Shown: positions 9,283-18,294 of the stretch, piece by piece
Layout: the number at the start of each line of letters is the position of its first letter
Position numbering within the stretch: position 1 is the stretch's first letter
Source: JAVKDP01 sp040222185
GTDB lineage: Bacteria > Bacteroidota > Rhodothermia > Balneolales > Balneolaceae
Direction of reading: 5' to 3'
Assembly (NCBI GenBank): GCA_040222185.1
Contig: JAVKDP010000039.1
Span: 1 to 58,078 of the forward strand
Length of the DNA: 58,078 nucleotides
The notes under the pieces: model-generated
The model's input: the letters and a program-made list of their open reading frames with translations, nothing else
Databases searched by the model: none
What the model was told of the DNA's origin: nothing
Translations under genes and position numbers: made by a program

Positions 9283-9606
9283 CTAAAGCTCCATTTTGTC
9301 TTTTAGAACAAAATGCATTTCATCATTACCTACATGTCCCTTCATAATTAGCTTATTTACATCAAACCAATACTCACCAGTAAAATTTCCTCCAGCTTCC
9401 AGAAAATTCATAGATATTAAATTTGGAGAGCCAATACCCCAGGTTCCATGAGCAGTATTTCCCATTCTATGCATAGCACACTCACCGCCTTCTTTAAATT
9501 CATATAGTATTGCAACATTCTGGCTTGTTCTATCTTCATTGTCTACAAGAATCCGGCCATTAGCCATCATTCTTAAAAGTTCCCAGCTTCCTATAAATTT
9601 TTCCAT
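9283..9606 (-). CDS. Small lipocalin-like protein
   Basis: A 107-residue cytosolic protein that begins with the lipocalin-like signature GSWELLRM, followed by strands reading AILYEFKEGGECAMHRMG, GTWGIG and TGEYWFDVNKLIMKG. The layout resembles the small lipocalin-like proteins of Bacteroidota, but with no lipid anchor. It may bind a small hydrophobic ligand. It stands 90 bases upstream of the TPR-membrane gene on the same strand. Confidence 0.6.
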   Translation of the reverse strand: MEKFIGSWELLRMMANGRILVDNEDRTSQNVAILYEFKEGGECAMHRMGNTAHGTWGIGSPNLISMNFLEAGGNFTGEYWFDVNKLIMKGHVGNDEMHFVLKDKMEL

Positions 9607-9815
9607 ATTGCTCTATTCCTGATGCTCTTATTTACTACCTCTAGAGTACCAAATTGACTAAAAAGAATTTCATTTCAAAATGCCAATGAGCTCTTTCAAA
9701 TGAATTTACCCTATCACTCTCAACCATATTATTCTTTTGTAAATAAGCAGAAAGCACTTGTATCTAATCCAAAATGCAGACACCTTGAACTAAATTTAAC
9801 ACAGACCAAGAGGAT

Positions 9816-10793
9816 ATGGCACTATCAGATCAAAACCAGGTTAATTCAAATTTTAATCGTACCAGTACTGGAGAGGCAGTACTTGCCAATAAAGAGCTGG
9901 ATGGTAAAGTAGCTGTTGTAACAGGAGGTTATAGCGGGATTGGACTTGAAACGACTAAAGCTCTTGCAGCTAAAGGCGTTAAAGTTATAGTCCCTGTTCG
10001 CTCCACAGAAAAAGCAAAGGAAAGCCTGGGAGAAGTAGAAGGAGATGTGCAGTCAGCTGTAATGGATTTGAGTGATCTGAAGTCTGTTCATGATTTTGCA
10101 TATAGTATTCTTGATGAATATGACCGGCTAGATCTACTGATCAATAACGCAGGAATTATGGCTTGCCCTGAAACACGGGTTGGTCCAGGTTGGGAAGCAC
10201 AATTTGGTGTGAATCATATGGGGCATTTTGTTTTAACCCAAACACTTATGCCTTTATTGACAAAAAGCGCAGGAGCAAGAGTTGTAAGCCTCACCTCAAC
10301 TGCCCATAAAATGAGTGACATTCGTTGGGATGATATACAGTTTGAATCCGGTGAGTATGATAAATGGCAAGCCTATGGCCAGTCTAAGACAGCGAATGCT
10401 TTGTTTGCGAACGCATTATCAAGAAGGCTAAAGAATAGTGGGGGACTGGCATTCTCTGTTCATCCGGGAGGCATATTTACTCCTCTTCAACGGCATTTAC
10501 CAAAAGAAGAAATGGTAATGCTGGGCTGGATCAACGAAGATGGAAGTCCTTCTGAATTAGCAAAACAAGGATTCAAAACTCCCGAACAAGGCTGTTCTAC
10601 CACTTTATGGGCCGCTACTTCTGAATTACTTGATGGTAAACCAGGTGTTTATTGTGAAGATTGCAACATAGGCACACCTACTGATAATTCGAACCCGATG
10701 GGCAGGTATTTTGGTATAGATGCTCATGCATGTGATGATGAGTCAGCGGAAAGATTATGGGAGATTAGTGAAGAGCTGTTGAAGGGAGTATGA
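9816..10793 (+). CDS. Short-chain dehydrogenase/reductase (retinol dehydrogenase-like)
   Basis: A 325-residue NAD(P)-dependent oxidoreductase. The Rossmann motif is TGGYSGIG (about residues 36-43), the structural motif is NNAG, the catalytic Ser lies in SLTSTAH and the catalytic YxxxK is YGQSK. A C-terminal extension (CEDCNIG, then DAHACDDESAERLW) is typical of the WW-domain oxidoreductase/retinol dehydrogenase-like branch. About 30 residues precede the fold. The substrate is probably a hydrophobic alcohol or ketone but cannot be specified. It is convergent with the SRPBCC pair. Confidence 0.92.
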   Translation: MALSDQNQVNSNFNRTSTGEAVLANKELDGKVAVVTGGYSGIGLETTKALAAKGVKVIVPVRSTEKAKESLGEVEGDVQSAVMDLSDLKSVHDFAYSILDEYDRLDLLINNAGIMACPETRVGPGWEAQFGVNHMGHFVLTQTLMPLLTKSAGARVVSLTSTAHKMSDIRWDDIQFESGEYDKWQAYGQSKTANALFANALSRRLKNSGGLAFSVHPGGIFTPLQRHLPKEEMVMLGWINEDGSPSELAKQGFKTPEQGCSTTLWAATSELLDGKPGVYCEDCNIGTPTDNSNPMGRYFGIDAHACDDESAERLWEISEELLKGV

Positions 10794-10830
10794 CTAGAAA
10801 TAGCAATAATCATATTTCCAAATTACTAAC

Positions 10831-11154
10831 TCACTTAGGTTCCAGTGTCATCACATAATCATAACTTTCGTCCAGGTATTTAGCCAGATTGTCCAGATCG
10901 TTAAGCATGCTCTCTGGTATTAATACATAACCATGCATAATTGCGTTGTATGATTTATAAAGTGTGGTATCCCATTCTTCCAGGTATTTTTTCTGAACTT
11001 CTTTAGAGAATCGTATTCCTATTTCTCCGGCCTTATTAAGCAGAGAAAACATATAGCCATTAGCCGATGTGTAAGGCATAGTTTTTCCTTTTCGCTCAAA
11101 CCTGTCGCATTTAGAAATCAGGGTATCGTAAATCTTAAGTCTTTCTTCCCACAT
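10831..11154 (-). CDS. Small TfoX/YjbR-like conserved protein
   Basis: A 107-residue soluble protein. It carries the run MPYTSANGYMFSLL, then GEIGIRFSKE and a C-terminal SYDYVMTLEPK, a pattern I associate with small TfoX-N/YjbR-like conserved bacterial proteins. No catalytic residues are evident. It starts two bases after the stop of the SRPBCC gene, so the two are almost certainly translated from one mRNA. Confidence 0.55.
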   Translation of the reverse strand: MWEERLKIYDTLISKCDRFERKGKTMPYTSANGYMFSLLNKAGEIGIRFSKEVQKKYLEEWDTTLYKSYNAIMHGYVLIPESMLNDLDNLAKYLDESYDYVMTLEPK

Positions 11155-11156
11155 AG

Positions 11157-11594
11157 CTACTGTTTCTCAACGAATTCTTTGAATTGTTTCATCCATTTTT
11201 CCCCTTGTTTCCGGTACATACCGGGAAAGATTATGGCCATTAGTCTTGGCATCAAACTCATTCTTACATATTCAAATTCATACTCATAACGGGTTTTATC
11301 CAATCCAAGATCTATAAATTTACATTTCCAGGTGTTATCCATGTGCTTGTGATGATAGAAAGCTTCAAATGTGTCGGGTAGATTATTAGCAGATATGGTT
11401 TCTGTAAGCACCATATCATGTTTTCCATATTTATAATACATCTTTGAGACAGCTCCTTTTTCACCTGCTTTTCCGCTTATTAATTCTTTTCGGATGAACC
11501 CATCCTGGTATTCTTTCAGGTTTCCAGGATCCGCAAAAAGACGAGCTACCAGCTCTACAGGTTTGTTGATCTCGATTGCTCCTTTATATTTCAT
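11157..11594 (-). CDS. SRPBCC (START-like) family protein
   Basis: A 145-residue protein with the SRPBCC start (GAIEINKPVELVARLFADPGNLKEYQ in shape), where a first beta strand is followed by a helical Pro-containing segment, then beta strands and a long C-terminal helix (GEKWMKQFKEFVEKQ). Such proteins bind hydrophobic ligands or act as polyketide cyclase-like or stress proteins. First gene of a two-gene unit with the small TfoX/YjbR-like protein. Confidence 0.8.
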   Translation of the reverse strand: MKYKGAIEINKPVELVARLFADPGNLKEYQDGFIRKELISGKAGEKGAVSKMYYKYGKHDMVLTETISANNLPDTFEAFYHHKHMDNTWKCKFIDLGLDKTRYEYEFEYVRMSLMPRLMAIIFPGMYRKQGEKWMKQFKEFVEKQ

Positions 11595-11681
11595 AAGTAT
11601 ATACTGAATTTAGTTAAACAGCACATAGGTAAAAAAATGAACTAACAAACAGGTTACAGAGCTATTTTGTAACCGTTGCTT

Positions 11682-12785
11682 TTACAATTTTTTTCCTTTC
11701 GTTCTTTTTTCGAGGTATTCGGAAGGGGAGACACCTTCAAACTCCTTAAACACCCGGTAGAAAGAAACTTTATTATTGAAACCAGACTCATAAGCTACAT
11801 CAATCAATTTGAGTTTTGGGTCAGAATTAGTTTCCAATATTCGCTTAGCCTCATCAAACCGGTATTCGTTGATAAGCCTCTTAAATGAACAGTTAAACTT
11901 TTGATTGATGAGTTCAGTGACAAGAGAACGGGGAAGTTGAATATCTTTAGAAAATTTAGCCAGGGTCAATGTATCATCGAGATATACTTTATCTCTATTC
12001 AACTTTTCCAGAATGAGATTTTCATTTTGCTTTCTTTTCTCGAGGTCACTTAAATCCGGGACCCTTGAGTTAAGAAGTACTGACTCATCAACCATTTTAA
12101 AGGCTATAGATTGGATAATGAACGTCATGGCCAGCATACTTACCTGGTTAACCAAAGCGAAATTAAAGCCACCAAGTGGTTGTATCAAATAGTAGAGAAG
12201 ATGTAGAACCAGGAATACAGAATAACCGATCAATATTACCCGGTACCAGTTTGCGAGCATGTTGTTGGTTACATGTAGCCTCAGGTGGTTAAGTTTTTTA
12301 ATACTAAAAAAGATATAGACACCAATGTAGATGAAAAAGCTCAGGCTGAAGTAAAAATCAAAACTTTGGTATGAAGGGATATTCTCCATAAAAGTATTGA
12401 CCCACTCCATTTTTTCTAGCCCGCTTAAAAAATAGAAAGGAAGGTTCATGAGCAACATCAAACCAAATGGGATAAGATGCCAAAGCATTTTCTTTTGAAG
12501 CTTGAAGCCTTTTTCAGTAATCGCGAGTGCCATAAACCACATCAATAATGGTTTCAAAAAGCTGATGGGGAAACTGATACCTAACAGGTGAGGAACTGAG
12601 GTGATTAAATCTGTTTCAACCAACAACCTTTCGAAAAGAGTTATTCCTTCAATGATTAATAAGGAGGCGAACAGTTTTTTAAACAGTGATTTCTGTTCAG
12701 AACGTATCAGGATCAGGGATATGAAAAATGCCTGTAACGTACCGTAGGCTATAAGAACATTAATTATTAATGAAGTTTGTACCAT
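11682..12785 (-). CDS. Membrane-anchored AraC-type regulator (seven-span N-terminus)
   Basis: A 367-residue protein with about seven transmembrane helices over residues 5-225, then a linker and an AraC DNA-binding domain at about 265-365 (LIDVAYESGFNNKVSFYRVF, then GVSPSEYLEKR). This architecture is common in Bacteroidota, where the membrane part probably senses an envelope or lipid signal. It lies upstream of, and on the same strand as, the SRPBCC pair (88-base gap), which may be a target. A palindrome CCAGTT-TC-AACTGG lies upstream at 12840-12853. Confidence 0.88.
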   Translation of the reverse strand: MVQTSLIINVLIAYGTLQAFFISLILIRSEQKSLFKKLFASLLIIEGITLFERLLVETDLITSVPHLLGISFPISFLKPLLMWFMALAITEKGFKLQKKMLWHLIPFGLMLLMNLPFYFLSGLEKMEWVNTFMENIPSYQSFDFYFSLSFFIYIGVYIFFSIKKLNHLRLHVTNNMLANWYRVILIGYSVFLVLHLLYYLIQPLGGFNFALVNQVSMLAMTFIIQSIAFKMVDESVLLNSRVPDLSDLEKRKQNENLILEKLNRDKVYLDDTLTLAKFSKDIQLPRSLVTELINQKFNCSFKRLINEYRFDEAKRILETNSDPKLKLIDVAYESGFNNKVSFYRVFKEFEGVSPSEYLEKRTKGKKL

Positions 12786-12945
12786 TGATTGGCATCAATA
12801 TAGGTGAACTGAATATGCAGAAGGTCAGTGTTTGCATTGCCAGTTTCAACTGGAATAACGTTAGTCTACAAGAAGAAATACCAGGCAAGCCACCTAAAGA
12901 GAATAGAAGGAATGAATAACCTAATTATATTTTGATGCATTTCAG

Positions 12946-12966
12946 ATCCTGAAACGAGTTCAGGAT
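12946..12966. repeat. REP-like palindromic repeat, copy 1
   Basis: ATCCTGAA (12946-12953), loop ACGAG, TTCAGGAT (12959-12966), then GACA. The same 8-5-8 architecture recurs at 27727-27747 with a paired base change in the stem. It sits in the 266-base gap upstream of the membrane AraC gene; the rest of that gap shows no gene. Confidence 0.65.
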
Positions 12967-13051
12967 GACAGAAAAAGGGGTGTTGGAATTAGCTGAAGGC
13001 ATTTCATAAAAGATACTTCATTTTAGGAAACTGGAAGCTATGGTTGCTGCC

Positions 13052-13567
13052 TCAAACAAAAAGTAAAATCAGCGTTAGCGCAATTCCCGCCGCAGTAAAG
13101 TACATGCTTTTCACAAATAGCTTTGACGAAGGAAGAAACATCCAGAAGGAAGAAACAACAAAAAATAAAAGAGCAAAACCAAAGAATATGTTCAAATAGT
13201 AGAGTGGTTGCCCGGTTTTAGCTTTATGGAACTTGGTCATCTTATCCAGCACAAAAGGTAACCTTTTGACGGTATAACTCACCGCTCCTGTATTACTATT
13301 GTAAGTACCGTTTTGGAAAGTAAAGATTGCACCCTCAATTGAGATGACCTCCAAAGAACTTAACCCGATTGCTTCATTCAATTCCTCAGAAACGAGTCCA
13401 GGTTCTACCTGTTTTTCTATGACATAGTCCTGTTTTAAGAAATCAGTGTTTCGGAAAACCAAAACTATTCCACTTACGGCATACACAGCCATTATTCCAG
13501 CTAAAAAGAAGCCAAGATATCTATGCCAAACCCTCATGGTTTTGGAAGTAGATTTTGCACTCGTCAT
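13052..13567 (-). CDS. PepSY-associated transmembrane protein
   Basis: A 171-residue membrane protein. An N-terminal cytosolic tail is followed by RVWHRYLGFFLAGIMAVYAV, the signature start of PepSY-associated TM proteins, with a likely haem-coordinating His. A periplasmic segment of about 80 residues follows, then two C-terminal helices separated by a short loop (FFGFALLFFVVSSFWMFLPS and the last 20 residues). Related proteins take part in ferric-siderophore or haem reduction. No TonB receptor is adjacent, so the role stays open. Confidence 0.78.
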   Translation of the reverse strand: MTSAKSTSKTMRVWHRYLGFFLAGIMAVYAVSGIVLVFRNTDFLKQDYVIEKQVEPGLVSEELNEAIGLSSLEVISIEGAIFTFQNGTYNSNTGAVSYTVKRLPFVLDKMTKFHKAKTGQPLYYLNIFFGFALLFFVVSSFWMFLPSSKLFVKSMYFTAAGIALTLILLFV

Positions 13568-13719
13568 GATGAATATTGTTCTATACTAAAAATTTGCGAT
13601 CGCTAATATAGACAGATTCTAAATAAGAAAAGAATGATTTTTTTCTAACTCTCATATTTCTTCATTATATACCGAACGGATAAAAGTTCATCAGGAAGAA
13701 AGACCTCAAAAGGAATTAT

Positions 13720-14730
13720 ATGTATAGATTTGTTTCACTAATAATTTTAGCGGCATTTTTTATTACTAGCCAAAACTGCGCAAAACAAAAGGATTCAAAA
13801 AGTATAGAACGTCAGATTCTGGTAGATGGATCACAGTATATAATCAAAGGAATATGTTATCACCCGGTTCCACAGGGCAGTGATAAAAGAGATTTTAGTA
13901 CACTTTCAGGAGATTTAGAACTCATGAAGGAGGCAGGAATTAATACCATAAGAGTGTATGAGCCTATTACGGAAGATTGGGTATTGGATGATATTAGTGA
14001 AGCTGGCATAAAAGTTATTATCGGCTTTGGATATAACCAGGGAGGCGTGTATGATATTCTGTCCGGTACTTTTATTGACTACATAAACAAATATGAAAAT
14101 CACGACGCCATTTTAATGTGGGAACTGGGAAATGAATACAACTATCATCCAGAATGGTTTGACGGAGATATCAAAAACTGGTACACCGCGATGAATAATG
14201 CTGCTGCTACGATAAAAAATGTTGGTAGCAAACACCCTGTGACTACAGCTCATGGTGAGCTTCCGGATTCTCTGGCCCTGGCAATGTCACCAAATATTGA
14301 TGTATGGGGAATGAATGTTTATCGGTGGGATGATCCTGAGACAATTTATGAGCAGTGGGCTGCAGTAAGCAATAAGCCCATGTATTTATCAGAAGCAGGT
14401 GGGGATAGTTACATGACTATCACTAAAGATGGATATCAAGAAGGTGTTAATGAAAGAGCACAGGCTGATGCGACAGAAAATATTCTAAACGATGTGTTCG
14501 ACAATATGGATGTCGGTTCCGGGCTAACATTATTCCAGTTTACGGATGGTTTATGGAAAGCCGGAAATCCTGATACGCAGGATCCGGGAGGATGGGCTCC
14601 AAATAGTAGTGGCGTTCCTTATGACGGTACTCCCAATGAGGAGTACTGGGGAATTGTGGACATCGATCGGAATAAAAAACAAGCTTTTGATATTGTAAAA
14701 GCTGTTTACACTAGACCAAGTGAGAATTAA
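13720..14730 (+). CDS. Clan GH-A glycoside hydrolase / glucanosyltransferase-like lipoprotein
   Basis: A 336-residue TIM-barrel protein. An export signal ends at Cys20 (TSQNC), a relaxed lipobox. The barrel shows GINTIRVYEP, WELGNEYN with the acid/base E139, and YLSEAGG with the nucleophile E225, the paired glutamates of clan GH-A. Strand patterns resemble the GH2-barrel and GH72 beta-1,3-glucanosyltransferase groups more than classic GH5 cellulases. Its position beside GH17 genes and a phosphorylase candidate suggests action on beta-1,3-glucan outside the cytoplasm. Exact GH family is not settled by eye. Confidence 0.82.
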   Translation: MYRFVSLIILAAFFITSQNCAKQKDSKSIERQILVDGSQYIIKGICYHPVPQGSDKRDFSTLSGDLELMKEAGINTIRVYEPITEDWVLDDISEAGIKVIIGFGYNQGGVYDILSGTFIDYINKYENHDAILMWELGNEYNYHPEWFDGDIKNWYTAMNNAAATIKNVGSKHPVTTAHGELPDSLALAMSPNIDVWGMNVYRWDDPETIYEQWAAVSNKPMYLSEAGGDSYMTITKDGYQEGVNERAQADATENILNDVFDNMDVGSGLTLFQFTDGLWKAGNPDTQDPGGWAPNSSGVPYDGTPNEEYWGIVDIDRNKKQAFDIVKAVYTRPSEN

Positions 14731-14742
14731 CCACAGAAAGAA

Positions 14743-14768
14743 CACCTTCCATTGAGCCATGGAAGGTG
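14743..14768. terminator. Bidirectional hairpin between convergent glucan genes
   Basis: CACCTTCCAT (14743-14752) and ATGGAAGGTG (14759-14768) make a perfect 10-bp stem with a 6-base loop, centred between the convergent GH-A lipoprotein and phosphorylase genes. There is no clear T-run on either side. Confidence 0.6.
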
Positions 14769-14785
14769 ATCAAAAGCACAGGTTA

Positions 14786-17700
14786 TTATACTAAGTTGAA
14801 ACTTACTTCTACCTTGGAAACCTTACCTGTTCGGTTTAATATTTCACTACTTAGTTCCTTACTAAGCGATAACTCCGAATAACTTTCATCTGTACCGTCA
14901 GTAAATCGGACAACCAGGGAATTGCTATTCGAAAGCTTATAAATAAACGGAACCTGGCAATAAGTATATCCCAGGGAACCAATAGAAAGTGAAATTTCCT
15001 GCTCGCCTCCCTTTAGGTCGATATATTCGAATACATCATCATTTTTTAAAAACTCTGATGTTTCTAAAAGTTCAGGGCGGAAACAGATTTGTCCACCTTT
15101 TACAAATACGCCCAGTTCACCAAATCGAGCAAGAATATCCTCTTTTACCTGGCCTGTCATACCTGGCTGCTTGGCACCTCCATTTCCTGGTGTATGAGAA
15201 TAAGGATCAGAAGGGAAAGCACCATAAGTTTGAGGATTTTTATGAGTTCCAAGCCCATCTCTCACATCATAATAATGTTCAATGAGTTGTTTGACTTGTT
15301 CTTCGGTGGCATCTCCATCAATGGCCTGCCAGCAGTTTTCTTCTACCGCCAGGATCAATTTTGAAACCATGTGCCAGTAAATCGAACCCAAACCTTCATA
15401 GCCAAAGAATGTACCTGAACGGCCAGTAAAAGATTGATGATCAAATACTCCTTCAAATATCGAAAGAACAAGGTCATTTTCTATTTCACCCAATCCATCA
15501 TATTCCTTGCTTCCAAGACTTTTTAGAGCTTTTTCAACATCCTGTTGGTTATTGAATTCTCCATTAAAATGGACCCCACCGTTCACATCTTTTTCTATAA
15601 TTCTTTGGTCACCGCTTGCAATCATCTCCTGGAGTAGGTTAGATTTTTCAACTTCACTGTCGGGGATGATATTCTTGACGTCAAAGCGAGGTAGTTGGCG
15701 GTCAGGATATAAAATGTAACTATGTTGATCAGCGCGATATAGGTCGCTGTTACGAAGTCCTTTCAATATCTCGAGTACTTCTGCGGAATCCAGCTTCCCT
15801 GAACTTAATACTGCTACCTGGCCTTCCAACATTTCATAAAGGTTCCGGACTGAAATTCCCCCTTCTTCCTCAATATTCAACAGATTGTAGGAGTGGTACA
15901 ATTTATCCTGCCGTTGGTTAGCCTCAATAGTATGATCAGTAAATGAGAGAGCTATAGAAAAGAACTGGTTCAGTTCTTCTTGTGAAATCGAGCTTTGAGA
16001 CTCAGAAAATCCTTTATACACTTGATTACGGTACGTTTCTCCAGCTGTACCTAGTGCATCAACTAGTTCACGACGTTGTTTATCATTGAATGAACCATTT
16101 AATGCATCTTCAAATTGATTAAAAGCCTCAGAAATTGAACGGAGTGACTCAGCTACTTCTGATGAAATTGAAATATTTCCTATTCCTGAATCAGAAAATA
16201 AAGATTGACTAAAAGTTATAAAGCGCCTGATATAGTACAATGTAACCATTGATACACCATTCCCTACAAGGGCATTGTTTGCGTCATTCCACTCAGGTCG
16301 TTGAGTGTTCAACCAAATACCACCTTCGGGAATAAAATTCGAAAGTTTGGAAAGTAGTGTTACCAGAAGCTTCTCAGTCAAATTTACAAGGTACACTTCA
16401 TTATTAGCATCCCAGATAAGCTTGCCATCAGCTCCTGTATCAGAAACCCGACCTTCAATAATAGCTTCTAATTCGTGATCAAAGTCTACAGTGTCTTTTG
16501 GATTGGTTAACAGGTCGCTATATGCTTTTATACGATAGGGTACATTGGCGTATGAATAATTTCGTTCGGTCAGCATTTGTTTTAATGCTGATGGGTGATG
16601 AGCTAATGAAAGTTCGAGTAGCTTCAGTAGATAAATAATCTGGTGATCGCCCCAATACCCGATATAAGACCATGGATCATCTTCTTCAATTACCTCCCAA
16701 TCAATACCATCTCGTGTTATTCTATAAGGGTTATAGCCATCAGCTGTAGAAGCATTCACAAACTTACTTATAATACCTTCCAGGAAGTTAGGATAGGAGA
16801 GAGCCAGAGCTTCCCAGTTCTGGAATATATCTCTCCAGTTGCCAGCATAGTATAATTTCTTATCTCCGTTTTCTTCTTGCAGCTCAATCGAAAACTGGTT
16901 CCAAGGCCTGCTGGGATCCCCATGCCTACGACTAAAGGTAAGTGGAAGGTATTCAAGTGTGAGTCTTTTTAGTTGGGGATCATTCGTTTTTTCAATTACC
17001 TCTAATAATTCAGAGTAAGTAATGGAATCTGTGAGGCTGTTTAAGGTCTCCAAATTTTTCTTAGCTACCTTCGTATTAAAAGCCTCAATAAAGGGGATAA
17101 AATCAGCTTTCTGAATCTGATAGTTATTATCAAAGATACCGCCACGCATTACATTGAATAAGACATTGGCAAAATGGCGGGTTGTAAGCATTTTATCTTC
17201 GCTCTTTTGCAAGCCGTCTGAACTGGCAACTATTTGCATCAGGCGTTTGGTACCAATTGCTATGTCCTCTTCAATAGAAGTAACGATATTATCATCACTC
17301 TTTATCCACTCATCTAATGCTACCACATCTGAAGGCCCCTGGTTTATTTCAGCTACGAAATACCAGCTCTTTGACTCTTTTGAAGAAAGATTTTGACTGC
17401 TTTCAATGAAATAAGCACCGCGACGAGCTCTGATATCAACTTCATTAGTAAGTGGTTGTCCCTTTCTGAACTGATCTAACTGATCAGAAGATAAAAGATG
17501 CGTATCAGTATCAATGCCATAAGACCATATAGTAGCTGCTTTGAGTGACTCACTTGGTTCAGCTTTATCCACTGGGATTGCGCTGAGCAAGAATAGCCCT
17601 AGTCCGGAATCACTTAGGAGCTCATTTTTCTTATAAGCATCAAGTAAAGTGCTGTATTCGTTTTGCATTCTTCGGTCGATGCCAAAAGGAAGCAGATTCT

Positions 17701-18244
17701 GAAGACCATCCAATAAACGAATATTTACAGGCTGATCTCCATTATTTGTAACCTTTGATCTCTTTACAAAACCGTATTTCTGGCTTGAATTCCAGCTATA
17801 AGAGAAAGTGACTTCAAGATCATTATTAATTTCTTCAAAGATTAGCTGGTTTCCGCAAAAACTTTTGTACAGGTTCCTTTCTGTTTTATAGACCCCAGTG
17901 TAACGTTCTGAAAAAGGTTCCCACAGATAATTACTCCCAGATTTCTCAACGAGGAGAATGGTTTTACTACCTGTTAATTCATTTCCATCATGAATTTTAT
18001 CGTCAGTATAATATGGAAATAAAGAATTCTCAGGATTTTTACGGCCCGCTGAAAGGCCACCTTTTGTAGAAATATACAGCCAATGATCAGAATCACTTAC
18101 CACACTTATAAAGAATGGATCCATATGATCATAGTTAGCAATTTTATAGTATTCTACTCCATCACGTGTGATGAAGTCACCAGTGACTTTTTTATCAGAA
18201 GTGTGAAGTTGGTTTGCACCTAGATTAATCCGGTTATCAGACAT
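14786..18244 (-). CDS. GH94-like (GH149/GH161-type) beta-1,3-glucan phosphorylase candidate
   Basis: A 1152-residue cytosolic protein with no signal peptide. The N-terminal ~330 residues look like the beta-sandwich of GH94-type phosphorylases. The (alpha/alpha) barrel follows, with GNWRDIFQNWEAL, DPWSYIGYWGDHQ and RPEWNDANNALVG, where D654 matches the general-acid Asp position of GH94 phosphorylases. The late motif GRSGTFFGYEGLGSIYWHM (about residues 935-955) is a candidate phosphate-site region. Size exceeds GH94 cellobiose phosphorylase (about 800) but fits GH149/GH161, which phosphorolyse beta-1,3-glucan. The flanking GH17 genes support that substrate. Family assignment within this group is inference. 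Confidence 0.72.
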   Translation of the reverse strand: MSDNRINLGANQLHTSDKKVTGDFITRDGVEYYKIANYDHMDPFFISVVSDSDHWLYISTKGGLSAGRKNPENSLFPYYTDDKIHDGNELTGSKTILLVEKSGSNYLWEPFSERYTGVYKTERNLYKSFCGNQLIFEEINNDLEVTFSYSWNSSQKYGFVKRSKVTNNGDQPVNIRLLDGLQNLLPFGIDRRMQNEYSTLLDAYKKNELLSDSGLGLFLLSAIPVDKAEPSESLKAATIWSYGIDTDTHLLSSDQLDQFRKGQPLTNEVDIRARRGAYFIESSQNLSSKESKSWYFVAEINQGPSDVVALDEWIKSDDNIVTSIEEDIAIGTKRLMQIVASSDGLQKSEDKMLTTRHFANVLFNVMRGGIFDNNYQIQKADFIPFIEAFNTKVAKKNLETLNSLTDSITYSELLEVIEKTNDPQLKRLTLEYLPLTFSRRHGDPSRPWNQFSIELQEENGDKKLYYAGNWRDIFQNWEALALSYPNFLEGIISKFVNASTADGYNPYRITRDGIDWEVIEEDDPWSYIGYWGDHQIIYLLKLLELSLAHHPSALKQMLTERNYSYANVPYRIKAYSDLLTNPKDTVDFDHELEAIIEGRVSDTGADGKLIWDANNEVYLVNLTEKLLVTLLSKLSNFIPEGGIWLNTQRPEWNDANNALVGNGVSMVTLYYIRRFITFSQSLFSDSGIGNISISSEVAESLRSISEAFNQFEDALNGSFNDKQRRELVDALGTAGETYRNQVYKGFSESQSSISQEELNQFFSIALSFTDHTIEANQRQDKLYHSYNLLNIEEEGGISVRNLYEMLEGQVAVLSSGKLDSAEVLEILKGLRNSDLYRADQHSYILYPDRQLPRFDVKNIIPDSEVEKSNLLQEMIASGDQRIIEKDVNGGVHFNGEFNNQQDVEKALKSLGSKEYDGLGEIENDLVLSIFEGVFDHQSFTGRSGTFFGYEGLGSIYWHMVSKLILAVEENCWQAIDGDATEEQVKQLIEHYYDVRDGLGTHKNPQTYGAFPSDPYSHTPGNGGAKQPGMTGQVKEDILARFGELGVFVKGGQICFRPELLETSEFLKNDDVFEYIDLKGGEQEISLSIGSLGYTYCQVPFIYKLSNSNSLVVRFTDGTDESYSELSLSKELSSEILNRTGKVSKVEVSFNLV

Positions 18245-18294
18245 TAGTAATGTAAACTTGTTAATTTTTTTATCGAAGATGAGTAGTAAATGCT

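Noticed and set aside
12840..12853. CCAGTT-TC-AACTGG palindrome as AraC operator
   Set aside because: AraC-type regulators usually bind direct repeats, and a single 6-bp palindrome is not enough; mentioned only with the AraC gene.
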